From Rivularia sp. PCC 7116 (GTDB taxonomy: Bacteria; Cyanobacteriota; Cyanobacteriia; Cyanobacteriales; Nostocaceae): a stretch of DNA of 64,000 bases. Below the pieces are notes generated by a model. The model saw nothing but the letters and a program-made list of their open reading frames with translations. It did no database searches and was not told where the DNA came from. The stretch is from the NCBI RefSeq assembly GCF_000316665.1, contig NC_019678.1, forward strand, positions 5,828,001-5,892,000, read 5' to 3'. The position numbers and the translations under genes were made by a program. Below, piece by piece: positions 10,501 through 18,769 of this stretch (positions are counted from its first letter, which is position 1; each line of letters starts with the position of its first letter).

Positions 10501-12137
10501 GTACCGTTTTCATCGGTAGTTGTGGTTTGCGTTGTGTCGTCTGGGGTACCAAATTGACCGTCGGGACCTGGATTAACTAAGGTAACTTCAACGCCAGGAA
10601 GTCCCGGTTCGCCTTCGTTTTGAGTTCCGTCACCGTTTTCATCTCGGTAAACTGTATCTCCAACCGTACCACCTGGAGTTGGTGCGAAACCAAAGTCAAC
10701 TGTGTCAATATTTTGACCAGGCTGTAATTCTACAGGATTGGGTTGGGTTTGAGTTGGATTCAAAGCATCGGGTGTTGCTGAGGTTACTTGATAATTCCCA
10801 GCAGGTAAGTTGGGAAAGGTGTAAATACCTTGTTCGTTGGTAGTTGTGGTTTGATTTGTATCGTCAGGAGTACCTAATTGTCCGTCGGCACCTGGGCTGG
10901 TTAAAGTTACCTGTACTCCAGGAATTCCAGTATCGCCTTCGTCTTGGACGTTGTTGTTATTGTTATCCCGATAAACTGTATCGCCAATACTACCTATTTG
11001 CTGCGGTAGAAAACCAAAATCAGCAGTATCAAAATTTTGACCTGCTGCTACAACAATAGTTTGTGGTGGTGTTTGAGTTGGACTGAAACCTTGGGGGGGA
11101 TTATCAACAGTAACTCGGTAATTACCAGCAGGTACGGGGAAATTGTATCTTCCGTTATTATCAGTTGTAGTGGTTTCTGTAGTGTCGTCGGGAGTGCCAA
11201 ATTGACCGTCAGGACCGGGATTTATTAAAGTTAAATTAATTCCAGGAATCCCTGCTTCGCCAGGATTTTGCGTACCGTCGCCATTGAGATCTTGATAAAC
11301 CGTATCACCAATGGTACCTGCATCCCCCGGCGCACAAATAGTGAATGGTGCTAAACCGATAGTTTGGTCTTGTCCTCTTTGTTGAGAAGTATCTGGTGTA
11401 TAAGTAATGTTGATTTGGTCAACAGCACCTTGGGGTGTTACAGAAACGTTACCTTGACCTTGATCGGGCAATGAGTTCTCTGTTGTACCAGAAGCTGTAT
11501 TACCAGAAACTTGGGTGAACGAACCAAGCGCTTGCAGATTAACAGCAACGTTGGAATTATTATTAGCCGCAGTAACGGTAGCTATATCTCGGAAAAATCT
11601 ACCGCTATCTCGCTCGCCTTCTTGGTCAACATCCAACAAAGTTAAAGGGGATGCTAAGGTAACTGGTTGAGCAAAAGTAATAGTAAGAGTTGCAGATCCT
11701 GGTGCTAGATTACCCGTTTCTGGTGGTTTACCAGGACCAATATTTAAACGTAGATTTGGTCCTTGAAGCCCACCATAAACACCACCATCAATTCTTGATT
11801 CGGTTCTATCAATAACTCGATTGGGTACTTCTTCAATGAAAGATAAGACAGTACGTATTCCGCCGATACTATAGATTTGTGTTAAATCTTGCAGGCTATC
11901 GCTAGCGTTGAACTGTATTGTTTCTGGTGTGGTACCCGCAGGACAACTTGCTGCGTTTTGCGCTATGGCCTTCCCACTACTCATTATTGGTATTTGGGGT
12001 ACGCCTAACAAAACCGCTAATAAAGTCGTAGACAGAAAGGGACTGGAGATATTTCTTGATGATAGCCTAGTATTATTTGCCACCGAACCCGGTTCCCCTT
12101 GAGTAATTGACGATAAATGCTTAAATAAAGCTTTCAT
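4539..12137 (-). CDS. Giant surface protein with 19 SdrD_B-like repeats
   Basis: The protein is about 2,530 residues. ATG 12137 is preceded by AGGAAG and is preferred over a TTG 18 bases upstream. It has a signal-like N-terminus (hydrophobic STTLLAVLLGVPQIPIM, then GKAIAQ), a unique region of about 220 residues, and then 19 successive SdrD_B-like beta domains of about 109 residues. Each domain starts G(S/T)(I/V)GDTVY.D.N.N..QDEGE.GIPG and contains GTPDDTTQTTTT, FPNLPAGNY and DFGF, with Asp/Asn-rich calcium-site-like loops. The C-terminus is a DUF11-like domain (DEIEYTIYFLSEGGEALQNV) with no sortase or PEP-CTERM anchor. Known role of such repeats: rigid stalks of adhesins. It follows the OmpA/beta-helix gene after a 245-base gap. 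Inference: exported surface filament or adhesin, probably linked to the outer-membrane protein upstream. Confidence 0.85.
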   Translation of the reverse strand: MKALFKHLSSITQGEPGSVANNTRLSSRNISSPFLSTTLLAVLLGVPQIPIMSSGKAIAQNAASCPAGTTPETIQFNASDSLQDLTQIYSIGGIRTVLSFIEEVPNRVIDRTESRIDGGVYGGLQGPNLRLNIGPGKPPETGNLAPGSATLTITFAQPVTLASPLTLLDVDQEGERDSGRFFRDIATVTAANNNSNVAVNLQALGSFTQVSGNTASGTTENSLPDQGQGNVSVTPQGAVDQINITYTPDTSQQRGQDQTIGLAPFTICAPGDAGTIGDTVYQDLNGDGTQNPGEAGIPGINLTLINPGPDGQFGTPDDTTETTTTDNNGRYNFPVPAGNYRVTVDNPPQGFSPTQTPPQTIVVAAGQNFDTADFGFLPQQIGSIGDTVYRDNNNNNVQDEGDTGIPGVQVTLTSPGADGQLGTPDDTNQTTTTNEQGIYTFPNLPAGNYQVTSATPDALNPTQTQPNPVELQPGQNIDTVDFGFAPTPGGTVGDTVYRDENGDGTQNEGEPGLPGVEVTLVNPGPDGQFGTPDDTTQTTTTDENGTYGFPNVPPGDYQVVVNNPPDGLTPTQTPPQTVTVQPGQNFEDADFGFSPQQTGSIGDTVYRDNNNNNVQDEGDTGIPGVQVTLTSPGADGQLGTPDDTNQTTTTNEQGIYTFPNLPAGNYQVTSATPDGLNPTQTQPNPVELQPGQNIDTVDFGFSPPQGGTVGDTVYRDENGDGTQNEGEPGIPGVEVTLVNPGPDGQFGTPDDTTQTTTTDENGTYGFPNVPPGDYQVVVNNPPDGLTPTQTPPQTVTVQPGEDFEDADFGFAPQQIGSIGDTVYRDNNNNNVQDEGDTGIGGVQVTLTSPGADGQLGTPDDTTQTTTTNDQGIYTFPNLPAGNYQVTSATPDGLNPTQTQPNPVELQPGQNIDTVDFGFAPTPGGTVGDTVYRDENGDGTQNEGEPGLPGVEVTLVNPGPDGQFGTPDDTTQTTTTDENGTYGFPNVPPGDYQVVVNNPPDGLTPTQTPPQTVTVQPGEDFEDADFGFSPQQIGSIGDTVYTDGNSNNQQDEGEEGIPGATVTLTLPGPDEQLGTGDDTTQTTTTNEQGIYTFPNLPAGNYRVTATSPREGDNPTQTQPDAVELQPGQNLDTVDFGFVPGPLGQGQGTIGDTVYNDTNRNNQQDEGETGIPGATVTLTNPGEDGEFGTPDDTTQTTTTNENGNYSFPNLPAGNYRVTTTTPDGLTPTQTPDETVALAQNQNLDTVDFGFAPQEDGTGSIGDTVYNDTNSNNQQDEGETGIPGVTVTLTTPGEDGQFGNEDDTTQTTTTNEQGIYGFTNLPPANYRVTTETPNGLNPTQTQPDVINLQGGQNIDTIDFGFAGQDQGTGSIGDTVYNDTNRNSQQDEGETGIPGVTVTLTSPGEDGQLGTPDDTTTTTTTNEQGNYNFPNLPAGNYRVTITNPDGLTPTQTPPETIELEENENDDTVDFGLAPAQGTGSIGDTVYNDTNRNSQQDEGETGIPGVTVTLTSPGEDGQLGTPDDTTTTTTTNEQGNYNFPNLPAGNYRVTITNPDGLTPTQTPPETIELEENENDDTVDFGLAPAQGTGSIGDTVYNDTNRNNQQDEGETGVPGVIVTLTTPGEDGQLGNEDDTTQTTTTDEQGNYNFPNVPAGNYRVTITNPDGLSPTQTPPETVTVGDNQNIDTADFGLAPGQQQGTGSLGDTVYNDLNNNGQQDEGEPGIAGVVVNYAGTGPDGVFGESLTDDDTSGRTSTDANGRYTFPNLPAGTYRVTINDQSQQPIREFSQTQTPNNPITLNEGDNIDTADFGFTQPTGTIGDTVYQDNNSDGTQNEGEPGIPGVEVTLTRPGEDGQLGTPDDTTDTTTTNDQGNYSFPNVPTGNYRVTVNNSPDGLNPTQTPPSNIPLQPGQNFNDADFGFSPQQVGTIGDLVFFDNDGDSTPDNDESGIPGLTLVLRDANGNVVATTNTDEDGAYSFVAPPGTYTVTVSNPPQGLNPTLTQDNPVNLQAGQNIDTVDFGFQPPSTGSIGDTVFADENGNGVQEPGEPGVSGVVVRLVRPGQDGVFGTGDDQVEEQRTDNTDTVAFNENTPGQYTFDNLPPGDYQVQMVLPDGSILTTGANPISVDLQPGQNLDSADFGIRMTGFGGENPGSIGDEVFNDTDGDGVRDEGEPGVPNVTVTLTQPGPDNQLGTADDTTQETTTNDQGNYTFGDLPPGPYRITVTPPLNLSEVTNPGGSQIERNLQPGQDLTNADFGLRGPSGGSIGDTVFNDTDGDGVQDFTDSNNNGVKEPNEEGEAGIPGVQLTLRNANGDIFATTTTNENGNYIFNGLPLANYTVEAARPNDFSPTTETTLSAQLTEATPNRNEIDFGFRPGLLGASGPTNLRLVKRITNVLRGNQPISGVNFNQFEDDANDENDNVLNSSPQSSPVGITRLETPVQSGDEIEYTIYFLSEGGEALQNVRVCDVVPNGTAFVNGSITVNGGGNGADNGNFLTPLSPVPAEFQNICLNGTPANGAVLTNLGTLPAGGQFGFVRFRVRVN
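7384..8037 (-). repeat. Two near-identical 327-bp tandem SdrD_B units
   Basis: Two adjacent 109-codon units (domains 11 and 12 of the giant protein) appear identical in protein sequence and almost identical in DNA. For example, the GAACCCGTTCCTTGTGCAGG boundary recurs at exactly 327-base spacing (7384, 7711), and its first bases recur at 8038. This points to a recent unequal-crossover duplication. Confidence 0.8.
9050..11000 (-). repeat. Three 651-bp two-domain higher-order repeats
   Basis: Domains 2-7 of the giant protein alternate between an RDNNNNNVQDEGDTG type and an RDENGDGTQNEGEPG type. The pair repeats three times with a 651-base period: the same boundary sequence (GCCAATACTACC) appears near 9680, 10332 and 10983. 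Amplification has therefore involved domain pairs, not only single domains. Confidence 0.75.
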
Positions 12138-12159
12138 TTTTTGCTTCCTAAACAACGAA

Positions 12160-12372
12160 AAATATTTAGTTAGTTGTTAGTGGTTAGTAGTTAGTAGTTA
12201 GTGGCAAGTGGTGAAGTAGCGCGCAGAGCGGGGGTTTCCCCATGTAAGCCGGAGGCTTTCTCGCAGAGTGCGACTACTGTAAGCGTTCACGCAGAGTACC
12301 CGAAGGGTTAGTATTTTTCTCAACAACTATCAACTTTCACCCAGAGGGTGTGGATCATCAACCATCAACTAA
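12160..12372. repeat. STRR heptamers plus dispersed GC-rich cyanobacterial repeat
   Basis: GTTAGTA/GTTAGTG heptamers (12160-12200) are followed by a GC-rich stretch (12215-12312; GCAGAGCGGGGGTTTCCCC, GCCGGAGGCTTTCTCGC, TACCCGAAGGGTTA) and by CAACTAA heptamers near 12359. This sequence separates the beta-helix/OmpA gene from the giant gene, so any promoter for the giant gene would have to lie within or beside it. Confidence 0.6.
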
Positions 12373-12382
12373 CAACTAACTC

Positions 12383-14689
12383 TTACCTTCCTTCGATTTG
12401 TAAATCTTGCTCCTGGTCAATGATTTCGATGTCTATACCCCTAATATCCTTAAAGATAATTTCAGTACGTCGATCGCGTGCGTAATCTACAACGTCCGTA
12501 CCTCCGGGAACCTTACGTTGGGTTTCACCAAAGGAGCGTATGGTCATTCTTTCTGGTGCAATTCCCTTCCGCAACAGATAATTTCTTGTAGACAATGCTC
12601 TTCGTTTACCCAGTGCTTGGTTATAAGCATTACTAGCTCTAGGGTCTGTATGACCTTGCAGTTCTATAACAATGAAAGGATATTGTTTGAGAACTTCTGC
12701 AACTTTGTCTAGTATTTGGGCACTTTCGTCACTAATGAAAGATTTATCTAAAGCAAAGTGAATGTTGCGTGGGACTTCGATCTTGACTGGATCTGGTGGT
12801 GTTTCGTCCGGTGTAAGTGGTGGTGGTGGTTCTATTTCCGGTGGTGGTGTCGGTTTAGAAACGCACTCAGGAGGATTAATCGGTTCAATCGGGGGCGTAA
12901 CGTTGACATTCGGTGGAGTATCAATCGTACCAATCTTTGTAGCTACTGCCGGTTCTGAGGTTCCGTACTCTGGGTCAGTTGCGATCGCGCTGATCATGTC
13001 CCCTGGCTGTACGTTTTCCACTTGAGCGGTAAATTCGCCGTCTTCGCCGACATTAACTATGGTCAGTGGTTCTGTTAAAGCACCGTATCCAGGTTGGTAT
13101 ATAGCTTCTAATCCTCGCTGATAGTCAGAAAGCCGATAAATTGCAACTTCGCTGCCTTTATCAGCTCTACCTGTAATAATGGCGCTGCTGCCATTGGGTG
13201 CAAACGCTTTTTCGCTAAATCGCGGAGCGTTGATTGCAGCATTCCCCGTATCTTTACGCCGATTGCCAGAGTTCCGTTTGGGGTTTGGCCCATCTCCGCG
13301 CTGAAAGTCAATTACTCCCAGGTTTCTCTGGCTGTTGAGGTCAATACTCAATCCTTCTAATGCGGCAAATTTATTGTTGCGAATCTCGTTCTTTTTCGCT
13401 ACACCTCTTCTACCGACATCGTTATGAGGAAATGCCGTAACTACTACTCCGGGTCCGGCTTGATGGTCAATTTCGTTACCGAGTACCTGATGCTCGCTGC
13501 CCATGACGAAAACAGCAGCCCTTCTTAATCTTCTGCCGTTATAGGTAATTTTATTATTCTGTACTAATATCTTGCCTTGAGGTTTGAATAAATACACCCC
13601 CGCGCCGTCGTTTGCACAGATTAAATTCCCCAAAATCTGCGAATTATCAACTACTCCTTCAAATCGCAAAGCATCGGGCATTCCGTCGATACCGTTACCC
13701 ACAATGATGTTTTGCACAACCTGAGTATTTTCGGCTCGTACTGAAGTAATAATTGCACTACCTGCGTGGTAAGAAATCCGATTTTTACGAATAGTCGCTC
13801 CTTGGCTGTTAAAAGCGTAAACACCAAAAGCTGAAAGTTGGTCGGGTACCCTTTCATCTTGAGTTATACCCAGCCAGTTATTTTCAATGACTACGTTTTT
13901 GGGAGGAACGTCTCGTTCCCGAAACGGAAAACTACTTGCGGGTGGTTTTTGTTGACTGATATCCGGAGGCGGGTTGCGGTGAGCAATTACAATATCCCCT
14001 GGTGGAGTTGTCAGTGTTGCTGGTTCTGGTTTACCGTCGTAAATCAACCCGCTTCCCAACTGTTGCTTGATGGGTTCGGCGTTGAAACCGTACATATTCA
14101 AACCGCGAATAGTGATATTATCCGCAACCACCGTTAAACCGCGAAATACTTCTGTTCCGGTTGCCGGTTTAATTGTCACCAAGGGAATGGGGATGGCAAT
14201 TTCCGCAGTTGCCGAGGTATTGGGGTCGTATCCTGGTTGGGTAGTTCCGTCAACCGTTAACCCCGGCGTAGCTAAATCGGGTAACACCGTTTGCAGTTCG
14301 ATAGTTGTCGCACCGCTGGGTAAATTAAACTCAATACTGCTTCCACCAGCAGTTGCAGGAGCAATTTGAGCTTGTTCGGCACTACTGAGTTGTTCCGGAG
14401 TTAAAGTTCCGTTAACAACTTGAATCGCTTCTCGCAAAGTTAATTGACTATCAGCCGTTACCGCACCATCTGCATTACTATTTACTACTGCTCTAACCGC
14501 AGGCGCTAAAGGAGTAGTAGTTGTAGGGTTTTGTGCGAATACAGCAGAAGGAAAGAAGAATATGGAAGTTGGGATTACGCAAAATATTTTTTTATTAGGT
14601 AAAAGCGAACGAACCATAGGTAAAAGCAAAAAAATTACCTTTAACCGCATTCCTCTAACCGTATTACTTTTTGACCTTTTTTTGGGCAT
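12383..14689 (-). CDS. OmpA-family protein with right-handed beta-helix region
   Basis: The protein has 768 residues, with ATG 14689 preceded by GGAG. The N-terminus carries basic residues and a hydrophobic stretch ending VFAQ (signal peptide). Residues about 70-500 contain LTLREAIQVVN and repeated N-x-I/V-x-x-N turns (ENNWLGI, QNNKITYNGR, IRNNKFAALEG), typical of parallel beta-helix proteins. A proline-rich linker (about 600-640, PPPPLTPDETPP) leads to a C-terminal OmpA-like peptidoglycan-binding domain (ELQGHTDPRASNAYNQALGKR, about 645-755). Inference: a cell-wall-tethered periplasmic or surface component. The gene lies 42 bases downstream of the barrel gene and upstream of the giant repeat gene, as if in one transcript. 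Confidence 0.8.
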   Translation of the reverse strand: MPKKRSKSNTVRGMRLKVIFLLLPMVRSLLPNKKIFCVIPTSIFFFPSAVFAQNPTTTTPLAPAVRAVVNSNADGAVTADSQLTLREAIQVVNGTLTPEQLSSAEQAQIAPATAGGSSIEFNLPSGATTIELQTVLPDLATPGLTVDGTTQPGYDPNTSATAEIAIPIPLVTIKPATGTEVFRGLTVVADNITIRGLNMYGFNAEPIKQQLGSGLIYDGKPEPATLTTPPGDIVIAHRNPPPDISQQKPPASSFPFRERDVPPKNVVIENNWLGITQDERVPDQLSAFGVYAFNSQGATIRKNRISYHAGSAIITSVRAENTQVVQNIIVGNGIDGMPDALRFEGVVDNSQILGNLICANDGAGVYLFKPQGKILVQNNKITYNGRRLRRAAVFVMGSEHQVLGNEIDHQAGPGVVVTAFPHNDVGRRGVAKKNEIRNNKFAALEGLSIDLNSQRNLGVIDFQRGDGPNPKRNSGNRRKDTGNAAINAPRFSEKAFAPNGSSAIITGRADKGSEVAIYRLSDYQRGLEAIYQPGYGALTEPLTIVNVGEDGEFTAQVENVQPGDMISAIATDPEYGTSEPAVATKIGTIDTPPNVNVTPPIEPINPPECVSKPTPPPEIEPPPPLTPDETPPDPVKIEVPRNIHFALDKSFISDESAQILDKVAEVLKQYPFIVIELQGHTDPRASNAYNQALGKRRALSTRNYLLRKGIAPERMTIRSFGETQRKVPGGTDVVDYARDRRTEIIFKDIRGIDIEIIDQEQDLQIEGR

Positions 14690-14731
14690 TGCTCGCTCCT
14701 ATAACACCACATTTGACAAATATTTCAACAG

Positions 14732-17700
14732 CTAGTTTTTCAGGTTATTTATCAGCTTGGTTCGGGAAGCTTTATTTTGAGGAATTCTCGATTGAGTATT
14801 ACTTGTTGGTAATTGCTCAGTTCCCTGTTTCTTTAAGCGATTAACCAACTCCTGGGATTGATTTTTCTTCAAACGTTCGCTTAATTTGGTTTGAGGTTTC
14901 TTAGACTGTGTTTGAGAACCGTCTCTTACCAAAGGTGAAACCTCCGATTCCTGTTCCTGCTTTGGCACTGGTTTCTGCAAGCCAAATCCGCCAAACAATT
15001 CGTTAAGCTTCAAGCTGACATTCAGATACAATCCACCTTCCGAGCGATATCCGGTAAAGTCGCGGTCATCAACGCTACCAAAGGCATAACCCACTCCCAA
15101 ACGCAAATCTGGAGTCAGGTAATATCCGCCTTCTACCGCGATTCCAAATTCGTCGAAATCCGCATTATTATTGGAATTTTGACCAATCCAGCGCCCTTCT
15201 ACGGCTAAATCGGTACGGTAGCCTAATTTATAAGAAGCTCGCGCTTGTGCTAAATTCACCGTTCCGTCGTAGCGATCGCCGTCAAAATAAGTTACACCAT
15301 TACGCAGCGCGTATTTACCGAAAAACTCCCATCTCCAAGAAGGTGCGTAAATTGCTTCTGCTGAAAATACGTGTCCTGTAGCTGTAGAACTTCCCGTAAA
15401 CTGGTTTTCAGGTATGGAGTCAAAGTTTTGTCGCCATTCGTATTTAAGTAAACCGTTAAATTTATCGTTGGTTGGATCGCGATAAGCTAAACCAATTTTT
15501 AAATTAGCGGTGTCTCCCAATTCTTCAAATCTCACCCCTTCAGCAGCACCAAAGTTATTTACCGAGGAAGGTAAAAACACGTTGGCTTCACCTGCTTGCT
15601 GGAAGCGTGCCAATGCTGTTAATGCAGGAGTTATTTTACCTGCCGCACCGACGGAAATAAATGTGGTTTCACCTTCGTCACCATCGCGGAATTCAAAGCG
15701 ACCGCTAGCTTTAAAATCTGGATTGTCGGTATAATCTAAGCCGACGCTGTACACCGAACCGGCAAATAATCCCAAAGAGGCGGCATCTTGTCCTACAGCG
15801 TAATATTGCGGTATTCTGTCTCCTGCTGCGGTGGAGTTAAAGATATTTCTGAATACGTATTGATAACCCAAACTCAAGCGCAATCCCGGCGCGATGGGCA
15901 TTCCGTGATTAACTCCTAAAGCACCTTGTCCCTGCAAGCCGTTGAAGCCAGATAATACCGAATAGCGTCCGTTAAAGGTAGTGTCTTTGGCTAAGTTGTA
16001 ATCAACTAAAGTATCTAAAGTAGTCAGGGAATTCCCTTCTAACAAGCTCGTATCGTCGTACCATTGATGCGCCAGTCTAAAAGTAACACCTTCAAACGCC
16101 TGCCAATCCAACCCTAAAGTAGTTCTGTTGGGATACAGGGGATCGGAACCATCAATGTTAGCTTCATTCTGAGCTTGGAAAGTCAAAGATTGAGTCAAAG
16201 GAACTTTCAACCGCGACACAATTTGTTCCGCATCGCCGTTCAATTCATTATTTACACTATCTTCCCGCGAACGATTGACATATTCAACGCTGGCATCGGC
16301 AAAGCCCAACTTTTGTAAAATACCCGCTCGGAAAGTCTTCAATTCGTTATCTAACGCTTCCCCAGGACGCGCTTGGGGCTGTGGATCGAATAAATCGAAG
16401 AAATTAACTAAACCCGTACTAGCTCGACCAAAGTTTTCTTCCACATCGTAGGATACGCCTAAAGTTGTGGTGTTAGTTAACTTAGCGAGTAAACCAGCAC
16501 CGTAACGAGTTTGTCCGGGAGAAAAACTGAATGTAGCATTGTTGTTAAAATTCTCCTCGACTGAACGGTAGTAAGCATTTAAATTTATGCGGTCGTTTAA
16601 ATTACCAATAGCTTCGATACGGTAAGCATTTCCAGTTAGTTCGTCGCCACTGCCGGTATCGCTTTCGGACCTGGCATATTCACCAAGAATCCTACCAAAA
16701 CGACCGAATGATAGCAGAAAATCCGCTCCATACAGTTCAAAATCTCTATCTCCCTGGTCTTCTCTTAAATAAGAACCGGCGATAAAAGATTTACTATTGT
16801 AATTCTGCGAAATATTAAACTGTACCCGTCCACCATAGATATCGCCGTCTTCATCATCTTCAGGCTGATAGGTAACCACAACTTGTCTTTGCAGAGTTGC
16901 TCCAAAAGCATTAAGTTCTGTTGCCAATATTGGACTCAAGAGCCTAATTGTGCCTCGGTCGTAATCGATGTCATAATCTCGACCGCGATATAGTTGCTGT
17001 CGCTTGACAATAGTACCCGGACGGTTGATTTCTTCAGCTTCTAGATAAACGCTTTCACTTCCAGGAACCAACAACCGTCGCGATAAAAAGTAATTACCGC
17101 TGATACCTTGAGGAGTGAAAGTATCTCGTTGGAAACCCTCCACGTTATTGGCATATAAACCAGTTATCTGCAAAGGACCTAAACTGTAATTACCTTTAAA
17201 ACCGTGCAGTGCCCTCGAAGTTCCACCATATAGCTGCGAAGGTCGAGAAAATTCCTCGGTTCTGTAATCCCCCCACATCGCATAATCGGGGTCTCCACCA
17301 GGAATTTTAGAACTGCGCTCAAAACGAGCGTAAAAACTATCTATCGAAGGTGTCGTCGGAGTCACCGTAGAACTATCACCATATACAGGATAGTTTTGTT
17401 CGCAAAACTGAATCCCACCAAACAACCTGTTTCTACCTTCACAATCCTGGTTAATTGGTCGTTCGCTGTTAAACGCACCGGTAAACAGCCACTCACCAAC
17501 TTTACCCGTCGCAAATATCTGAGAATCTAAATCTACTTCGGTTCCATCATCCGCATCTGGATCGAGGAATTCTCTCCGACTACCCCAGAAGTTTGTACCT
17601 CTAGCACCAACACGGAGATTGATAATACCCGTAACTAATGAAGGACGCAAGTAGGTGGTGAATTCTACTTGTGTATATGCTTCTATAGGTTGAGACACTA

Positions 17701-18769
17701 GTTCGTTATTAAATAGTCTTGTGTCTCTACCGCTCTCTAATATCTCTTCTCCATCAATTGCCCTCTCTCTCTGTCTTAAGGTAGATGCAGGCTTTTTGAT
17801 TTTATGAACAGCCGCTCTAATACGAACGGGTTGAGCTTTTAAACCTGACTGCAAAGTAGCAATAAATTCTCCATTAATTGCCCGTGCTTGGAATCCTGGA
17901 GCATCTTTATTTTGGTCGGAACCGATAAATTTACCCGCACTACTTGTCAGAGTTACCTCTACATCCCGAGGAATTACTTCCCCTTCTTTGTTGATGATCT
18001 GCCCTCGTATCTGAATCGTCGAACGGCCATCAGCCTGCACTACGGGGTCCCCTATAGGAGTAATCTCCAGTTGGACTTCACTGCGATTTCGTCTTCTTGC
18101 AGGAGTCGAATCTTCTTGAAGCGGATTAAGGGGTTCTGCTTGAGTTTGTTGATCTTGGTTCTGGTTCTGGTTTTGCGGTTGCGGTTGCTGTTGCTGCTGT
18201 ATTTGGGGTTGCGGTTGCTGCTGCCGCTCAAACAAAGACCCTCCTTGGTCAAACATAGAGCCAGAACCAGAGCTTCCTGGAGAGATAGGAGCAACTGGGT
18301 CATCTCCTATTTCCGCTAACTTCACCGACTCCTCTAGAGATGGCGAAATGTTAGAAGGCTCTGAGATTAAATCTGGTTCAATATATTCACCTGGGATTTT
18401 TTTTCCCGTACCAACAGGCAAAGCAGTCTTAGATTTAGAGGTTGAAAAGACTTCGGAGTCTTGTTTTTTAAGCTTTTTCGCTATCCTCTCAGATTGTGAA
18501 GCTTCAGAATACTTTAAGGTTGAAGAGGATTTAACATCTTGACCTTTAACCTCTTTTGCTGTATTCAAAGACTCTTTCAATCTAGAGCCTATAGACAATT
18601 GAACCTTTTCATCTGAATCCGCAGCTAAAGCTGGAGAAGAGCAAATTGTAGAAGATCCTAAAACTGCTATAGCTACGGAAATACCTGCACCACCTATTTT
18701 CAGCAGTGCAGATAACATAGTATGGTTATCACCATTACTAAATTGCAAGCGAGATTGTTTTTTATTCAT
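14732..18769 (-). CDS. Outer-membrane protein with Ig-like domain and predicted beta-barrel
   Basis: The start is ATG 18769 with GGAGGG at 18775-18780, overlapping the stop of the upstream gene by 8 bases. The product is about 1,345 residues. A signal peptide (ISVAIAVLGSSTICSSPALAAD) is followed by a charged linker, a Gln/Pro/Asn-rich tract (about 180-215), and an invasin/Big_1-like Ig domain (about 235-335, TIQIRGQIINKEGEVIPRDV). Next come many alternating amphipathic strands with aromatic ends, including GRDYDIDYDRGTIRLLSP, LGVSYDVEENFG and LRLGVGYAFGSVDDRDF, which predict a large C-terminal barrel. The last 100 residues are Lys/Gln-rich. Inference: it exports or anchors the SdrD_B partners. 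A passive porin or receptor is the alternative. I do not recognise a named family. Confidence 0.7.
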   Translation of the reverse strand: MNKKQSRLQFSNGDNHTMLSALLKIGGAGISVAIAVLGSSTICSSPALAADSDEKVQLSIGSRLKESLNTAKEVKGQDVKSSSTLKYSEASQSERIAKKLKKQDSEVFSTSKSKTALPVGTGKKIPGEYIEPDLISEPSNISPSLEESVKLAEIGDDPVAPISPGSSGSGSMFDQGGSLFERQQQPQPQIQQQQQPQPQNQNQNQDQQTQAEPLNPLQEDSTPARRRNRSEVQLEITPIGDPVVQADGRSTIQIRGQIINKEGEVIPRDVEVTLTSSAGKFIGSDQNKDAPGFQARAINGEFIATLQSGLKAQPVRIRAAVHKIKKPASTLRQRERAIDGEEILESGRDTRLFNNELVSQPIEAYTQVEFTTYLRPSLVTGIINLRVGARGTNFWGSRREFLDPDADDGTEVDLDSQIFATGKVGEWLFTGAFNSERPINQDCEGRNRLFGGIQFCEQNYPVYGDSSTVTPTTPSIDSFYARFERSSKIPGGDPDYAMWGDYRTEEFSRPSQLYGGTSRALHGFKGNYSLGPLQITGLYANNVEGFQRDTFTPQGISGNYFLSRRLLVPGSESVYLEAEEINRPGTIVKRQQLYRGRDYDIDYDRGTIRLLSPILATELNAFGATLQRQVVVTYQPEDDEDGDIYGGRVQFNISQNYNSKSFIAGSYLREDQGDRDFELYGADFLLSFGRFGRILGEYARSESDTGSGDELTGNAYRIEAIGNLNDRINLNAYYRSVEENFNNNATFSFSPGQTRYGAGLLAKLTNTTTLGVSYDVEENFGRASTGLVNFFDLFDPQPQARPGEALDNELKTFRAGILQKLGFADASVEYVNRSREDSVNNELNGDAEQIVSRLKVPLTQSLTFQAQNEANIDGSDPLYPNRTTLGLDWQAFEGVTFRLAHQWYDDTSLLEGNSLTTLDTLVDYNLAKDTTFNGRYSVLSGFNGLQGQGALGVNHGMPIAPGLRLSLGYQYVFRNIFNSTAAGDRIPQYYAVGQDAASLGLFAGSVYSVGLDYTDNPDFKASGRFEFRDGDEGETTFISVGAAGKITPALTALARFQQAGEANVFLPSSVNNFGAAEGVRFEELGDTANLKIGLAYRDPTNDKFNGLLKYEWRQNFDSIPENQFTGSSTATGHVFSAEAIYAPSWRWEFFGKYALRNGVTYFDGDRYDGTVNLAQARASYKLGYRTDLAVEGRWIGQNSNNNADFDEFGIAVEGGYYLTPDLRLGVGYAFGSVDDRDFTGYRSEGGLYLNVSLKLNELFGGFGLQKPVPKQEQESEVSPLVRDGSQTQSKKPQTKLSERLKKNQSQELVNRLKKQGTEQLPTSNTQSRIPQNKASRTKLINNLKN

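Noticed and set aside
10193-11228. Plus-strand open frames of about 63-71 codons opposite the giant gene
   Set aside because: They are antisense shadows of the repeats; their identity to each other only reflects the 651-bp period of the minus-strand gene.
4539-12137. Giant repeat protein considered as a non-ribosomal peptide or polyketide synthase
   Set aside because: No adenylation, ketosynthase or carrier motifs; all repeats are SdrD_B-like beta domains.
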